Shown here: one piece after another, positions 1-8,439 of the stretch
Numbering within the stretch: the first letter of the stretch is position 1
Layout of the letters: every line of letters starts with the position of its first letter
Virus record (IMG/VR): IMGVR_UViG_3300009370_000145
Location: 1 to 27,130 of that record
DNA from: a virus
Length of the DNA stretch: 27,130 nt
Reading direction: 5' to 3' (one strand)
Notes under the pieces: model-generated
The model's input: only the letters and a program-made list of their open reading frames with translations
Told to the model about the DNA's origin: nothing
The model's database searches: none
Position numbers and translations under genes: made by a program

Positions 1-898
1 CCCCGCCACCAAGGGTTGCCACCCTCTTCGCTTCGTAGGCACCAAGGAGGTTCTCAAGTTCCCCCTGATTCACCTGTGAGAGGGGAGATGTCTTGCCAGG
101 GAAGCCTCGTCCCAGGTCATTGATCTTCTGGAGATGAGTCATAACCAGCGAAGTGGTGCCTGGGATGTTCATGTCTATCATCTGCTTCTGCATCGCATGC
201 AACATATTGACTTGGCGCATCTCGGCATACATTGGCTCACCAAAGTCCTCAAGTGCCTTCTTCAGCGTCTTCGCGTCAAAGAGCTTGGTACTGGCAAGCG
301 TTTCCTGAAATTCCTTCGCCTCCCTTAGCTTCTCGGCATCGGGCTGCGCCATCCACGCCGCCAAGCCGTCCGCTTCGTGTTCAGCGATGCCCCTGGTGCG
401 AGGGTCTACATCCCCCCAATCCCATGTGTGTGCGGGGATCATTCCCGCGCCATGCAATCCGCCCGCCCCTGCGGGGGCTGGAACCTTCCTGGCTCCCGCC
501 ATCATCCTGATCGTATCCGCAGCGGCAGAAATATCGAGGGGTTCCCCCCTTGCGTTAAGCTGCCTGCCGCGAAGGAGGATCTCCCCCTTGAATTTATGTA
601 TATTCCCCTGAATAGCCAAGGGTCCCGATGCCCTATCGGTCAGCGCCTCGTAATAGCCCGTCATCGCCTCCCTCTGGGGGCGCATCTGCTCCATCTCCAT
701 GAACTTCTGGGCAAGACCGCCAAGCGTTCCAACGCCCTGTACGGCTGTCGCAGCCATGTTCCAGGGGGCAAGGCTCTCAGCAGTCTCCGCCCTACTCTTC
801 GAGGCTTGAGCGCCCATACGAGCAGCTTCAGCCTGCGTTGTGGCTGCGGCTGTAGAGCCGAAGTTCCTCATGGGGGCGAACATGTCTGCAAAGGCCAT
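1..898 (-). CDS. Unrecognised virion-type protein, 3' end outside window
   Basis: This is an open frame with no stop from the ATG at 898 to the left edge, giving 299 codons, and it continues outside the window. It begins MAFADMFAPMRNFGSTAAA. The N-terminal 60 residues are rich in Ala, Thr and Gln. The remainder is largely charged and helical-looking, with many Met and Gln residues. GAGGT, formed by the last codons of the upstream gene, lies 7 nt before the ATG. The upstream gene (903-2345) ends 4 nt away, so translation is probably coupled. As one of the last genes after the head and adaptor genes in the late operon, it could be an internal virion, ejection or tail-associated protein. That is inferred from position only; I do not recognise the family. 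Confidence 0.8.
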   Translation of the reverse strand, partial: MAFADMFAPMRNFGSTAAATTQAEAARMGAQASKSRAETAESLAPWNMAATAVQGVGTLGGLAQKFMEMEQMRPQREAMTGYYEALTDRASGPLAIQGNIHKFKGEILLRGRQLNARGEPLDISAAADTIRMMAGARKVPAPAGAGGLHGAGMIPAHTWDWGDVDPRTRGIAEHEADGLAAWMAQPDAEKLREAKEFQETLASTKLFDAKTLKKALEDFGEPMYAEMRQVNMLHAMQKQMIDMNIPGTTSLVMTHLQKINDLGRGFPGKTSPLSQVNQGELENLLGAYEAKRVATLGGG

Positions 899-902
899 CG
901 TC

Positions 903-2345
903 TTACCTCGTCAAGAATCTTCTAAGGAATGGAATATCACTACCTATATCACGCGCACCGCCCATGAAGCTCTGGAAAGCGGGAGCCGCAGGGGTTACTC
1001 CCTGTCCTGCCCTCCAGATATGCCGCCATGCGGGGATAGCCTGCGATACATCACCGAACAGCTTGTCGGCGTAATTCATCAGGCCTGGTGTCTGTCCCGC
1101 CACTCCCTCTATGGGGAGTGTCGAGGGTACTGTCTCGCCAAGAAGCGTACTAGCATCACTCGGGCGAAGTTGCGAGGTCTGGGAGAAGCCGCTTGGAGTT
1201 CCCATTACCGCAGAGCCTCCCGCCGCATCGTGGTAGGCGAAGGTGGGGCTTGGAGTGGGAGTACCAAAATCTGTCAGGGGGACATCCGCTACCGGACTTC
1301 CAAAAGGAGTCGGCTGTGCGCCTCCAACAGGCCGCACCATATCTATGTAATTGGGTGCTGTCGAAGGGACCCCTACTACAGGTGGCGGTTGCACGCCAAG
1401 GGATGCACCCATTCCGGGGTGTGGTGGTGCGGCCCCAATAGGGCCGCCAAGCAGTTGTGATCTCAGGTCAGAGGCGGTAGCCGTAGGCCCACCCTTGAAC
1501 ATCTCTACAAACTCTGCCGGTGTAGAGGGGGCAGAGAATCCAGCCGTAGCCGGAGCAGGGGCAGGAGCCGCAGGGGGAGCGCCTATTCCAGGGACATAAG
1601 CGCCTGTATTCGCCAGCCGTTCCATTCCGGTAACAGCCTTCCCTGCCGCCTCCTCGGCAGCCGTAGTCGCTATCTCGGCAGGCATAGCGCCCTGGATCTG
1701 CGTAGCTCCCTTGGCAGCAGCCTCGGCCATCTTCGTGCCAGCCTGCGCCGTACCCTCGGTGGCGAGTTTCTTGGCAGCCTCTTTCGAGCCAGCCTTGGCA
1801 GCTTCAGCCACACCCTGTTCAGCGGCGGCTGAACTCAGGGCGCTGCTTCCAAGGCTTACAGCGGTATTTATACCGCTGAGTACCTTGCTGGTGGTGTCAA
1901 GGATATCAGCCACCTCCTGCGCGGCCTCGTAGCCCTTAGAGGCTTTCGCAAGAGCCTTCTCTCCACCACCTGCACCAGCGGCGTACATCGAGGCACCAGC
2001 GCCGGGGGCTTGGCTGAAGGGATGAGCCATCTGTATGTCAGCCCGTGTCTTCTCGACTTCCTTCTGCGCTTTCTTGCTGACACCGGGGAGAAGTTCACCC
2101 ATAGCCAACTGCTGTCCGGCAGTAACTATTGGCTCAAGGAGAAGACTCGCACCGCCCGTAAACGGTGCGGCAACGAGCGCCCCGACTTTGTTGAGTATGC
2201 TCCCCCCTTTCATAATCGAAGACGTATCCTTAGCCTTGTCCACGCCCTTAGCAAGCCTGCGAAGGGCCTCCTGGTACTTACCATGCTTCCCCGCCTGGAC
2301 TATCGGGTTTGTCGCCCCCCAAGGGGCCTGTGTGTTCATAGCCAT
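903..2345 (-). CDS. Ala/Pro-rich virion-type protein of unknown family
   Basis: 480 aa. Residues 1 to about 235 are Ala/Lys/Glu-rich and helical-looking, with a small Gly/Ala hydrophobic stretch near residue 55 (VGALVAAPFTGGASLLLEP). Residues about 240-420 are low-complexity and rich in Pro, Ala, Gly and Thr (for example GAPPAAPAPAPATAGF), probably disordered. The C-terminus is short and basic (FLRRFLTR). The composition fits podovirus internal virion or ejection proteins, but there is no family signature I can name. Its ATG at 2345 follows GGATAGGA. It lies 9 nt after the upstream 282-aa gene and 4 nt before the edge gene. A 9-bp perfect inverted repeat (1859-1878) lies within the coding sequence. 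Confidence 0.85.
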   Translation of the reverse strand: MAMNTQAPWGATNPIVQAGKHGKYQEALRRLAKGVDKAKDTSSIMKGGSILNKVGALVAAPFTGGASLLLEPIVTAGQQLAMGELLPGVSKKAQKEVEKTRADIQMAHPFSQAPGAGASMYAAGAGGGEKALAKASKGYEAAQEVADILDTTSKVLSGINTAVSLGSSALSSAAAEQGVAEAAKAGSKEAAKKLATEGTAQAGTKMAEAAAKGATQIQGAMPAEIATTAAEEAAGKAVTGMERLANTGAYVPGIGAPPAAPAPAPATAGFSAPSTPAEFVEMFKGGPTATASDLRSQLLGGPIGAAPPHPGMGASLGVQPPPVVGVPSTAPNYIDMVRPVGGAQPTPFGSPVADVPLTDFGTPTPSPTFAYHDAAGGSAVMGTPSGFSQTSQLRPSDASTLLGETVPSTLPIEGVAGQTPGLMNYADKLFGDVSQAIPAWRHIWRAGQGVTPAAPAFQSFMGGARDIGSDIPFLRRFLTR

Positions 2346-2354
2346 ATTACTATC

Positions 2355-3203
2355 CTATCCGCCGTGAGTAACAGCGCCGACAGGCATCATCCGGCCTCTG
2401 GCACCATCAGGCATATCAACCATCAGGGCGCTGAGATCAGGCATGGTGATCGGCTGTTCGATAGCCAGTCTCGCAAGGGCTTCCCTCGCACCAAGGTCCA
2501 CCTCGCTCAAGCCGCCCAATATGCCAGCACCCGTACCGTATGCCTGGTCCTGTAGCTGCTGCTGCTGCCCTCGCAGGTCAGCCAACTGACCTGCAAGTGT
2601 TTGTCTCTGTGACTGTCCAAGAAGCGCCTGCTGGTACTCAGCGAGGTTCCCGCCAATGCCACGGTTCGCTGCCTGCGCTGCGAGTTGAGCCTGCGCCATT
2701 CCAGCAGCACCAGCACCCTGCCCTCTGAGGGCGGATGCAAGGCGATCAAAGGTCGCCCTACGAGCATCGGGGTCCATGAGTTGCTGCGCCGCGCCCTGCG
2801 CCATCCTGTAAGCCTCGGGCCTCTGTCCAAGGTGTGAGAGGGCCTGTGGGCGCTCTCGCATGACATTCTGAAGCCATGTCTGCATGGCGAGATCGGTCTG
2901 GATGCCGGGAACGTCCTGCCGTGACAACATGGTTCCCTGCGGGAACATGCTCATCAGGGTAGGCATGGTCATGCGCTGACGGCGTGCTGCGTTCTGAAGA
3001 GCCTCCCGATTCCACCCCGATCCAACAGGCCCAGGCTGGTAGCCGCCACCGGGAAAGCCTTGGAACGGGCCAAAGTCCTGCCCTCGACCACCAAGTACGT
3101 TGCCATCCCTATTTATAGTCTGATCCTGAATATCGTCCCTACGCTGCGTTGGAGCATCGTCTTGTCCCTGCCCCCATCCGGGCCATGTGAATTGTTCAGG
3201 CAT
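2355..3203 (-). CDS. Gln/Ala-rich virion-type protein of unknown function
   Basis: 282 aa. The N-terminal 70 residues are Gly/Gln/Asp/Pro-rich and likely disordered. Residues about 75-235 are Gln/Ala/Leu/Arg-rich and helical, including a GQQQQLQDQ run near residue 215. The C-terminal 45 residues contain several Met-Pro pairs. The ATG at 3203 is preceded by AAAGGAAAG. It sits in the late operon between the 183-aa and 480-aa genes with short gaps. Its Gln-rich helical character is compatible with a minor virion or internal head protein. That is inference from composition and position; I recognise no family. Confidence 0.83.
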   Translation of the reverse strand: MPEQFTWPGWGQGQDDAPTQRRDDIQDQTINRDGNVLGGRGQDFGPFQGFPGGGYQPGPVGSGWNREALQNAARRQRMTMPTLMSMFPQGTMLSRQDVPGIQTDLAMQTWLQNVMRERPQALSHLGQRPEAYRMAQGAAQQLMDPDARRATFDRLASALRGQGAGAAGMAQAQLAAQAANRGIGGNLAEYQQALLGQSQRQTLAGQLADLRGQQQQLQDQAYGTGAGILGGLSEVDLGAREALARLAIEQPITMPDLSALMVDMPDGARGRMMPVGAVTHGG

Positions 3204-3214
3204 TTATCTTTCCT

Positions 3215-3766
3215 TTATGTATCAGCACAGTGTTCCGTTACAAACACCCACCAGTCGCCCTCCGGCAGGGTTATTGACGATGAGTAATGATTCGTAACTA
3301 CGGCGTACAGTTCGCCTGTACCGCCACCGGCAGTCTGAAAGTCGATGAAGGACGACAGTTGCATATCTACAACATTCGGAGGCTTCATCATATTAGTACG
3401 GGTTACAACCACATTATCACCAGGGGTGAGATTATTCAAAGGATGGTCGTCATCCCCTGTAACAATTTGCTTTGTAATCGTATGGCCAGAGGATAAAGCA
3501 GAGAAGGCGGGGCTGGTTATCTGGTATCTCTTGTAGCCACAAATTTCTCGAACCGCACTCCCCACCCCGACTTTCAAACTCTGGACCGTTTCCGGTCCAG
3601 AGGTCACTCGGCTCTTGTGGTCGTCAACAGAGGCCCCTGTCCCGTCGATCTGGTGGGCTGCAAGCTCCTTGCTTGCCATTGTCTGCAAGAAGTTATAGAG
3701 CCGGTCAAGCTCAGTCCTGAGACCTGGAACAGAGTTGTACTGGTGTAATCTGCCAAGAACCGCCAC
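3215..3766 (-). CDS. Hypothetical structural-module protein, GTG start
   Basis: 183 aa starting with GTG at 3766. The last base of the upstream TAG stop is the first base of the GTG (TAGTG), which argues for re-initiation. The N-terminal 40 residues are helical (LHQYNSVPGLRTELDRLYNF). The rest has alternating hydrophobic and polar residues typical of beta-rich proteins, and it ends with WWVFVTEHCADT. The gene directly follows the beta-propeller tail protein, so a tail-accessory role is possible. The family is not recognised. The coding sequence contains a perfect 10-bp hairpin at 3579-3602. Confidence 0.82.
   Translation of the reverse strand: MAVLGRLHQYNSVPGLRTELDRLYNFLQTMASKELAAHQIDGTGASVDDHKSRVTSGPETVQSLKVGVGSAVREICGYKRYQITSPAFSALSSGHTITKQIVTGDDDHPLNNLTPGDNVVVTRTNMMKPPNVVDMQLSSFIDFQTAGGGTGELYAVVTNHYSSSITLPEGDWWVFVTEHCADT
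3579..3602 (-). repeat. Perfect intragenic hairpin, 10-bp stem
   Basis: The arms CTCTGGACCG and CGGTCCAGAG flank TTTC on the plus strand. In the mRNA sense (minus strand) the loop is GAAA, a GNRA-type tetraloop. It lies inside the 183-aa gene. It is one of a set of intragenic perfect hairpins described in the findings. Confidence 0.9.
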
Positions 3767-5709
3767 TAGACAACCCTCCCCGCGAGTGAAGCCTCGATAC
3801 CCATAGTGATAATCTCGACAGGTTCTACGTCCTTCTGGTAGAACTCCAGCCTCAGATCCCTACTGCGCTCCCTAAGACGTACATAATCAGTAGGTTCTTG
3901 AGGGTCGATAGTATCGGCCAACTCGTACTCAGTATCAGCATTTCGGTAATATCTCAATTCCAGGTCGGAATAGTTGTCCTGCTTCGTTTGCTCAACGAAA
4001 GCCGTAGCCCACGCCTTATTCCGTAACGGCGCTCCGCCGTCGATCTTGCCTGTGCGCCACTTGAATATAATGCTCCCCGTACCAGCGTCAGCGTTCCCGC
4101 CAGCCTCTCCAATCACATCGTCAAAGAACCCGTAGTACAGGTTCTTCTCGCCCGTAACGTCATTGGTTGTGACGGTTGCCGCCGAAACAAGGGAGACAGC
4201 CGTAGAACTGGCGTTATAGAACGTCCACGGACACCATGAGGCACCGCCTACGTCCTTCGAGTTGCCGTAGAAGAACACCAGCGTGCTGTCGTTCTGGGTG
4301 CTTGTGCCGGTGGCGAAGGCCCAGATGATCGCCTGCCGGTCCTTGTCGTCCACGCCGAACACGAACTTGTCCCGCTGCCTGTTTCGGGCCAGGACCTCCG
4401 GTGAGACAGCCCTGCTGATAAGCTCGGCGCTTGTCCCGTTGAAGGCGTAGAAACCGTCCTCCCCCATGAAGTAGAGGACATTATCGGTAGCCACGATTGA
4501 ATGACCTCCCACACAACCCACCCCCCTGACAAGGGGTTGCGCGGTGAAGGTCTGGTCGGTAAGTCCATCGAGCGCCCAGATAGAATCGTCTTTGAAGACA
4601 TAGAGAAGCCCTCGCCAACTTACCAACCCTGTAATTCTGCCCTGTTCGCTATCACCGCCAAGGGTCAGTGACTTGGTGATGCTCAGGGGCTTGTCGGGCA
4701 GACTGTAATAAAGATCGTCAGTATCACCGGCCAGAAACATGACCCCCCGGTGATTCTCGATATATCTGAAATCTGGGAAAGTGAGCGCCACGCTTAACGG
4801 GGCGCGGTCAAGAAGGCTCACATCGTCATCGTGTACATCGTCGATGAAATCGGCTTCTTGCGTGCCGCCAGCACCCTGCCGGACGGCCTCGGTGGTAGAA
4901 CCTGAAGCCGTACCTCCATCATGCCCCTTCGGATAGTTCGGCAGAGTACCAACCAGATACCAGTCAACCTCACCCCTGGTGAGGTTGCGCCTGTAGATCC
5001 GCACAAAATCAACCCTCTCATCGGTAGAGCGAGGGACATCTATCAGCCGTAACGACCTGTTCCGAACTGCTGTACCACCCTCTGAGTTCCCATCGGAATC
5101 TACCGGCGTTTGCCACGCCGTAGAAGGGCTTTCCATCTGCCATGTAGAGGAATAATAGGTGATCTTATAGTCATATTCGCCATTCAGGGGGCCGCCAGCC
5201 ACCCCGCCGCCTGCAAGAGTAGGGGTCGGCTCATCATCCTTGACGTCGATTGATTCTGTATTAACCGTCTGTGCCGCTACAACCGGCGCTCCAAGGGTCG
5301 GGTGACTCACCGTGGTCCCGTCTGTGACCTTGAACGTGTCCATGTCCACAATATAGCAACGGTCTTTATATACCGCGAAGTCAGCTAACCGATTAGCGGT
5401 AAAATGAGCGCCTAAATTTGTCCATGATTCAGCCGTAATATCCTTCTTCCACAGATAGCCGCCTATCTTGGCGAGGATCTGTGTTTTGCGTTCAGCCGAA
5501 GCACTGTCACGCTGCCAGCCGAAGATCCCCAGGACACCGCCTTCCCCTGTTGCCTCCTTATGCACCTGCGTGTAGCCATCCCGCTTCTTGATCGTACCCT
5601 TGTTCAGGTTCACGTTCAGAGCCGAAGATGCTTCCTGCGCCGTGAGGTCGCTTGCATCGGCATGGCTGTTCATGCCTACGAACTTGGGTTTGGCTATTAT
5701 GGTGGGCAT
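3766..5709 (-). CDS. Beta-propeller tail-hub/stabilization-like protein
   Basis: 647 aa, probably a tail-tube or hub protein like the packaged-DNA stabilization proteins (P22 gp10 type) that close the portal channel. This is by resemblance only. Supporting features are repeated blade-like segments (GLVSWRGLLYVFKDDSIWAL near residue 365 and NVLYFMGEDGFYAFNG near 415), a start that maps sequence elements onto the genome-standard opening NLNKGTIKKRDGYTQV, and a segment ENHRGVMFLAGDTDDLYYS around 315. Such repeats of aromatic and Gly-Asp residues are typical of phage hub propellers. The ATG at 5709 overlaps the upstream TGA (TGATG). The order adaptor then propeller matches podovirus neck genes. 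It could instead be a tail-fibre-like protein. Confidence 0.8.
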   Translation of the reverse strand: MPTIIAKPKFVGMNSHADASDLTAQEASSALNVNLNKGTIKKRDGYTQVHKEATGEGGVLGIFGWQRDSASAERKTQILAKIGGYLWKKDITAESWTNLGAHFTANRLADFAVYKDRCYIVDMDTFKVTDGTTVSHPTLGAPVVAAQTVNTESIDVKDDEPTPTLAGGGVAGGPLNGEYDYKITYYSSTWQMESPSTAWQTPVDSDGNSEGGTAVRNRSLRLIDVPRSTDERVDFVRIYRRNLTRGEVDWYLVGTLPNYPKGHDGGTASGSTTEAVRQGAGGTQEADFIDDVHDDDVSLLDRAPLSVALTFPDFRYIENHRGVMFLAGDTDDLYYSLPDKPLSITKSLTLGGDSEQGRITGLVSWRGLLYVFKDDSIWALDGLTDQTFTAQPLVRGVGCVGGHSIVATDNVLYFMGEDGFYAFNGTSAELISRAVSPEVLARNRQRDKFVFGVDDKDRQAIIWAFATGTSTQNDSTLVFFYGNSKDVGGASWCPWTFYNASSTAVSLVSAATVTTNDVTGEKNLYYGFFDDVIGEAGGNADAGTGSIIFKWRTGKIDGGAPLRNKAWATAFVEQTKQDNYSDLELRYYRNADTEYELADTIDPQEPTDYVRLRERSRDLRLEFYQKDVEPVEIITMGIEASLAGRVV

Positions 5710-6350
5710 CAGTCCATGACTTGTACGAAACCGGGGCCTTGCCTTGTGCGTGATTCAACAAACGTCAGGAGTTGCTTCTGCTGCTCCTGACGGATCTGTT
5801 CAAGATCCTTCGGGAAATCCCGCTGCTCTATGGCAAAGCCTCGCTTGGCCGCCTGGAGCGCGATCAGGTCGTGATAATCAGCGGGTATCTCAGGCGTATC
5901 CGACTTACTACTCAGCCTGGGCAACACCTTGGAATAGGTGTATCGCAGCGTGAAGCTCGATGAGGGCTTCACAATCCCGATCTTGTTACCTCGAATATAC
6001 CACTCAGGCGGGGGTGCAAACCCCGCCGGTATAAAGCGACTGTCGAAGGTCGGGTGGCGAGTCTGATAGTTCACCTGCACACCTGGAAGTGGAGGACTCT
6101 GGGAGGTGTTCTCCACATGGATAATCTTCGAGACATCCGATGCAAGCGTTTCCTCCTGCACATCGTCAGAGGACGATACAGATATGGTCGCCTGGTTCGA
6201 GAAGAATGTCTCGTCAACATCCTCAACGATACGCTTAACGTCATCCATCCCCGCGTTAACCAGGGACGTAATCAGCGGCGGCTGGTGCCGCCTGCCGTTA
6301 GGATCGTCCAGATACTCCAGTGTCAGGGTGATGAGATCATCGAGTGTCAT
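5709..6350 (-). CDS. Head-tail adaptor/connector protein
   Basis: 213 aa. It starts with a helical segment MTLDDLITLTLEYLDDPNGR followed by LITSLVNAGMDDVKRIVEDV, then a beta-rich middle. It closes with the helix DYHDLIALQAAKRGFAIEQRD and a Gln-rich helix. This helical-beta-helical layout, with a conserved-looking IPADYHDLIALQAA segment, is typical of phage head-completion and adaptor proteins that dock on the portal and receive the tail. The ATG overlaps the upstream stop by 4 bases (ATGA) and its own stop overlaps the propeller gene start by one. Neck function is inferred from fold-type features and gene order rather than from a catalytic motif. Confidence 0.78.
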   Translation of the reverse strand: MTLDDLITLTLEYLDDPNGRRHQPPLITSLVNAGMDDVKRIVEDVDETFFSNQATISVSSSDDVQEETLASDVSKIIHVENTSQSPPLPGVQVNYQTRHPTFDSRFIPAGFAPPPEWYIRGNKIGIVKPSSSFTLRYTYSKVLPRLSSKSDTPEIPADYHDLIALQAAKRGFAIEQRDFPKDLEQIRQEQQKQLLTFVESRTRQGPGFVQVMD

Positions 6351-6889
6351 ACTACCTGCCGCTTGGGTTTCCTGCGGTTGTCAACCTTTTCGCCAAAGCC
6401 GCTGAAGCTCATCCTGCCCCGGCAGCACCAGCCAGCATCCTTGGCGAACTCATCTGTGAGGTGGTCCTGCCTCCTGGCCTTCGCCCTGTCCGCTTCGTAT
6501 TCACGATTCAGCAGGTCGTCGTCAAGGAGAGTGCCAGCCCTCTCATAGGTGGTCGTGCCGTACTTACGGCAATAGTCGTTGTCCTGAATCCAGTGGATCA
6601 GCCACTCACCAGGCTCCCTGTAGTTCTTCTGGTCGTCCTCGCAAAGTTTTACGAGGGCGAGAGAGTCGCCACAGGGGGTAGTTCCAGTCTCGGTCAAACG
6701 ATAGCAGCACCACCGTTGTCTTACGGGGTGCCATATCATTTCGAGCGAGGGGTCCTGATTTTTCAGACGACGAAGGAACGCCACGCCAGGTTTCTTCGGA
6801 GGAGAGCCTGCGGGCAAATCACACCTACGAGTGAACGCCCTGGCGATGACGCTTCTTCGCCTTCTGTCTTGTTCTGCAAATCTTAGCAT
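6347..6889 (-). CDS. Hypothetical protein between capsid and adaptor
   Basis: 180 aa, basic at the N-terminus (MLRFAEQDRRRRSVIARAF). It has a central segment LEMIWHPVRQRWCCYRL, a Trp-rich part (GEWLIHWIQDNDYCRKYG) and a Lys/Arg-rich C-terminus. Five Cys residues are present without a clear zinc spacing. The ATG at 6889 follows GGAG by 9 nt, immediately after a G/C hairpin. The frame is supported by the 4-base overlap with the adaptor gene. An equally long ORF exists on the opposite strand but has no operon context. I do not recognise the family. Confidence 0.78.
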   Translation of the reverse strand: MLRFAEQDRRRRSVIARAFTRRCDLPAGSPPKKPGVAFLRRLKNQDPSLEMIWHPVRQRWCCYRLTETGTTPCGDSLALVKLCEDDQKNYREPGEWLIHWIQDNDYCRKYGTTTYERAGTLLDDDLLNREYEADRAKARRQDHLTDEFAKDAGWCCRGRMSFSGFGEKVDNRRKPKRQVV

Positions 6890-6902
6890 ATTAACAATCT
6901 CC

Positions 6903-6928
6903 GGGTGGGGGGCCTAAACCCCCCACCC
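6903..6928 (-). repeat. Strong G/C hairpin after the capsid gene
   Basis: A perfect 10-bp inverted repeat, GGGTGGGGGG and CCCCCCACCC, with a 6-nt loop. On the minus strand it lies 25 nt after the capsid stop and directly abuts the GGAG of the next gene. No U-tract follows. A role in ending or damping the abundant capsid transcript, or in protecting its 3' end, is plausible. Confidence 0.8.
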
Positions 6929-6953
6929 AGATAGAAGAAGGCGTTACGATTTA

Positions 6954-8375
6954 TTAGAAGATACCGCTTACACGCGAACAGGCGTTCGGGCGAGTAACGA
7001 TGAAGTTCCAGTAAGCCTTCATAAAGGCTTCGTAGGTGTCCACCGCACCAGAACCAACACCGGAACGCACCACGACACCACCAGTATCCTCCCAAGCCAG
7101 TTCCTCAAGGATCTGGAACTCAAGGGCGCTCTGGGGCAAGAGGTAAACATCCTGGAACGCGGTCTTTTGGGTCTGAGGAGTATCAGCAAGGGCCGTCAAC
7201 ACAGTCGGGTTTCCGGCCTTGTGAGCGTGCCTGTCAGCAATAACCACTGAGTTATTGAACTTGAAACCACTCCAGCCAGCGGCGATCTCCTGCTCATCTC
7301 CGATACGACGAGCAGCCGTCATCAGGCCAGCCAGTTTCCGGCGGATCAGATGGCTCGTCAGGATCAGGCCGGGTACGGCCTCACCCTCGATCTCGGAGTC
7401 ATCATAAGCGGCTTGGAGAGCGTCGAAGGCGACCGTCTGGGCCGCAGTACAATCACGCACATTGGCCTGCCAGTAAGAGTTACTGGCTCTGGCGATTCCA
7501 CCAACAAGTCCGGCGGAGTTGCCACTCAAGGATACGCCTGCGGCGACTCCAAGGCCACCACCCCATCCAAGAGCAGCCGCATCGTCATGGGTCGGGTCGG
7601 TGTTGTTAATGAGAGCATCGAGACCCCACATCTGGAGGGGTTTACCCCAATCGGTAGTCGCGTCATCAATGTTGGCTGCCTTGCTGGTAAGGCTAGGCCC
7701 TACTCGGGAACCTTCAAGGAAGACGGAGTAATCCTCATCGCCACTTGTTACGGCGGTAGCGAGGTTAGCCGACAAGGTGAAAGTAGTGGCTGAATCAACG
7801 GAGGCTACCGTTATATCTTTATCAGCCAGAATCTCGCCATTTCTCTTGGCGATAAAGATAGGCATCCCGACTTCGAGGAACCTTGTGGACAGGCAGGTAA
7901 TGACCGCCTGGCCCGTAGCGTTGGTGGCTCCAACGGAGGTGTCATCAACGTCCGTCAGACGGCCTGAGCCGTCTGACCACAGACAGCGGTTGACAGTCTG
8001 GGAGAGGTCCTTCTGGAGACCGCGCATTTCAGTGTCGAGGGCGCGGGCAAAGGAACCCTTGTCCTGTGAACTGGCTGCAATGGTCTGACCAGTAAGCTGA
8101 ATACGACCATAGAGGTAGGTCATATTGTAAGTGGCCTGCGCGAAAGCCTGGTTTCCGGCGGTTGGAAGGGTCGAACCCTCGTCCGCGAAAGCCCGACCTA
8201 CGTTACGTCCGGTGTGAACCGGGATGATGGCTTCCTTACCGTGGAAGGCCGTCCGGCTTACGTCTTTTTTTAGAACGCTCGTAAGTACGTTGCTCTGATT
8301 AAGCTGCTCCCGAATAGGTCCTTGATAGTCCTGCTTCAGGATATTAGACAGCGTGGTGAGTGTTACACCTGCCAT
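6954..8375 (-). CDS. Major capsid protein, HK97-like fold
   Basis: 473 aa. The N-terminal region reads like phage major capsid proteins: LSNILKQDYQGPIREQLNQS, then AFHGKEAIIPVHTGRNVGRA, then ADEGSTLPTAGNQAFAQA, ending with TRPNACSRVSGIF. A beta-rich stretch around residues 150-235 (VITCLSTRFLEVGMPIFIAK onward) looks like a domain inserted in the HK97 core. It lies directly after a scaffold-like gene and before the neck genes, the classical position. AGGAG is about 9 nt before the ATG at 8375. A 10-bp perfect hairpin (7954-7977) and a long-arm stem-loop (7814-7860) lie within the coding sequence. The function is secure; only the exact subfamily is uncertain. Confidence 0.92.
   Translation of the reverse strand: MAGVTLTTLSNILKQDYQGPIREQLNQSNVLTSVLKKDVSRTAFHGKEAIIPVHTGRNVGRAFADEGSTLPTAGNQAFAQATYNMTYLYGRIQLTGQTIAASSQDKGSFARALDTEMRGLQKDLSQTVNRCLWSDGSGRLTDVDDTSVGATNATGQAVITCLSTRFLEVGMPIFIAKRNGEILADKDITVASVDSATTFTLSANLATAVTSGDEDYSVFLEGSRVGPSLTSKAANIDDATTDWGKPLQMWGLDALINNTDPTHDDAAALGWGGGLGVAAGVSLSGNSAGLVGGIARASNSYWQANVRDCTAAQTVAFDALQAAYDDSEIEGEAVPGLILTSHLIRRKLAGLMTAARRIGDEQEIAAGWSGFKFNNSVVIADRHAHKAGNPTVLTALADTPQTQKTAFQDVYLLPQSALEFQILEELAWEDTGGVVVRSGVGSGAVDTYEAFMKAYWNFIVTRPNACSRVSGIF
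7814..7860 (-). repeat. Nested stem-loop in the capsid gene
   Basis: The arms TATCTTTATC (7814-7823) and GATAAAGATA (7851-7860) are perfectly complementary over 10 bp. They enclose 27 nt that contain a second complementary pair (CGCC and GGCG). It encodes part of the inserted beta-rich region of the capsid protein. Confidence 0.75.
7954..7977 (-). repeat. Perfect intragenic hairpin, 10-bp stem
   Basis: GTCAGACGGC and GCCGTCTGAC flank CTGA (TCAG in the mRNA sense). It lies inside the capsid gene. Confidence 0.9.
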
Positions 8376-8439
8376 AGATCCGGCTCCTAAAAACTAAATA
8401 CCCTCTGCCGCAGGACAGAAAAAAAAATGATTAAAATTA

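Noticed and set aside
840-1460. A 206-aa plus-strand ORF across the Ala/Pro-rich gene
   Set aside because: It is the complement of a high-GC low-complexity coding sequence, and its Arg/Cys/Ser-rich translation is typical of a shadow frame.
6344-6886. A 180-aa plus-strand ORF opposite the 180-aa gene between capsid and adaptor
   Set aside because: It has no Shine-Dalgarno and no neighbours on its strand. The minus-strand frame has correct operon overlaps, so this is an antisense shadow.
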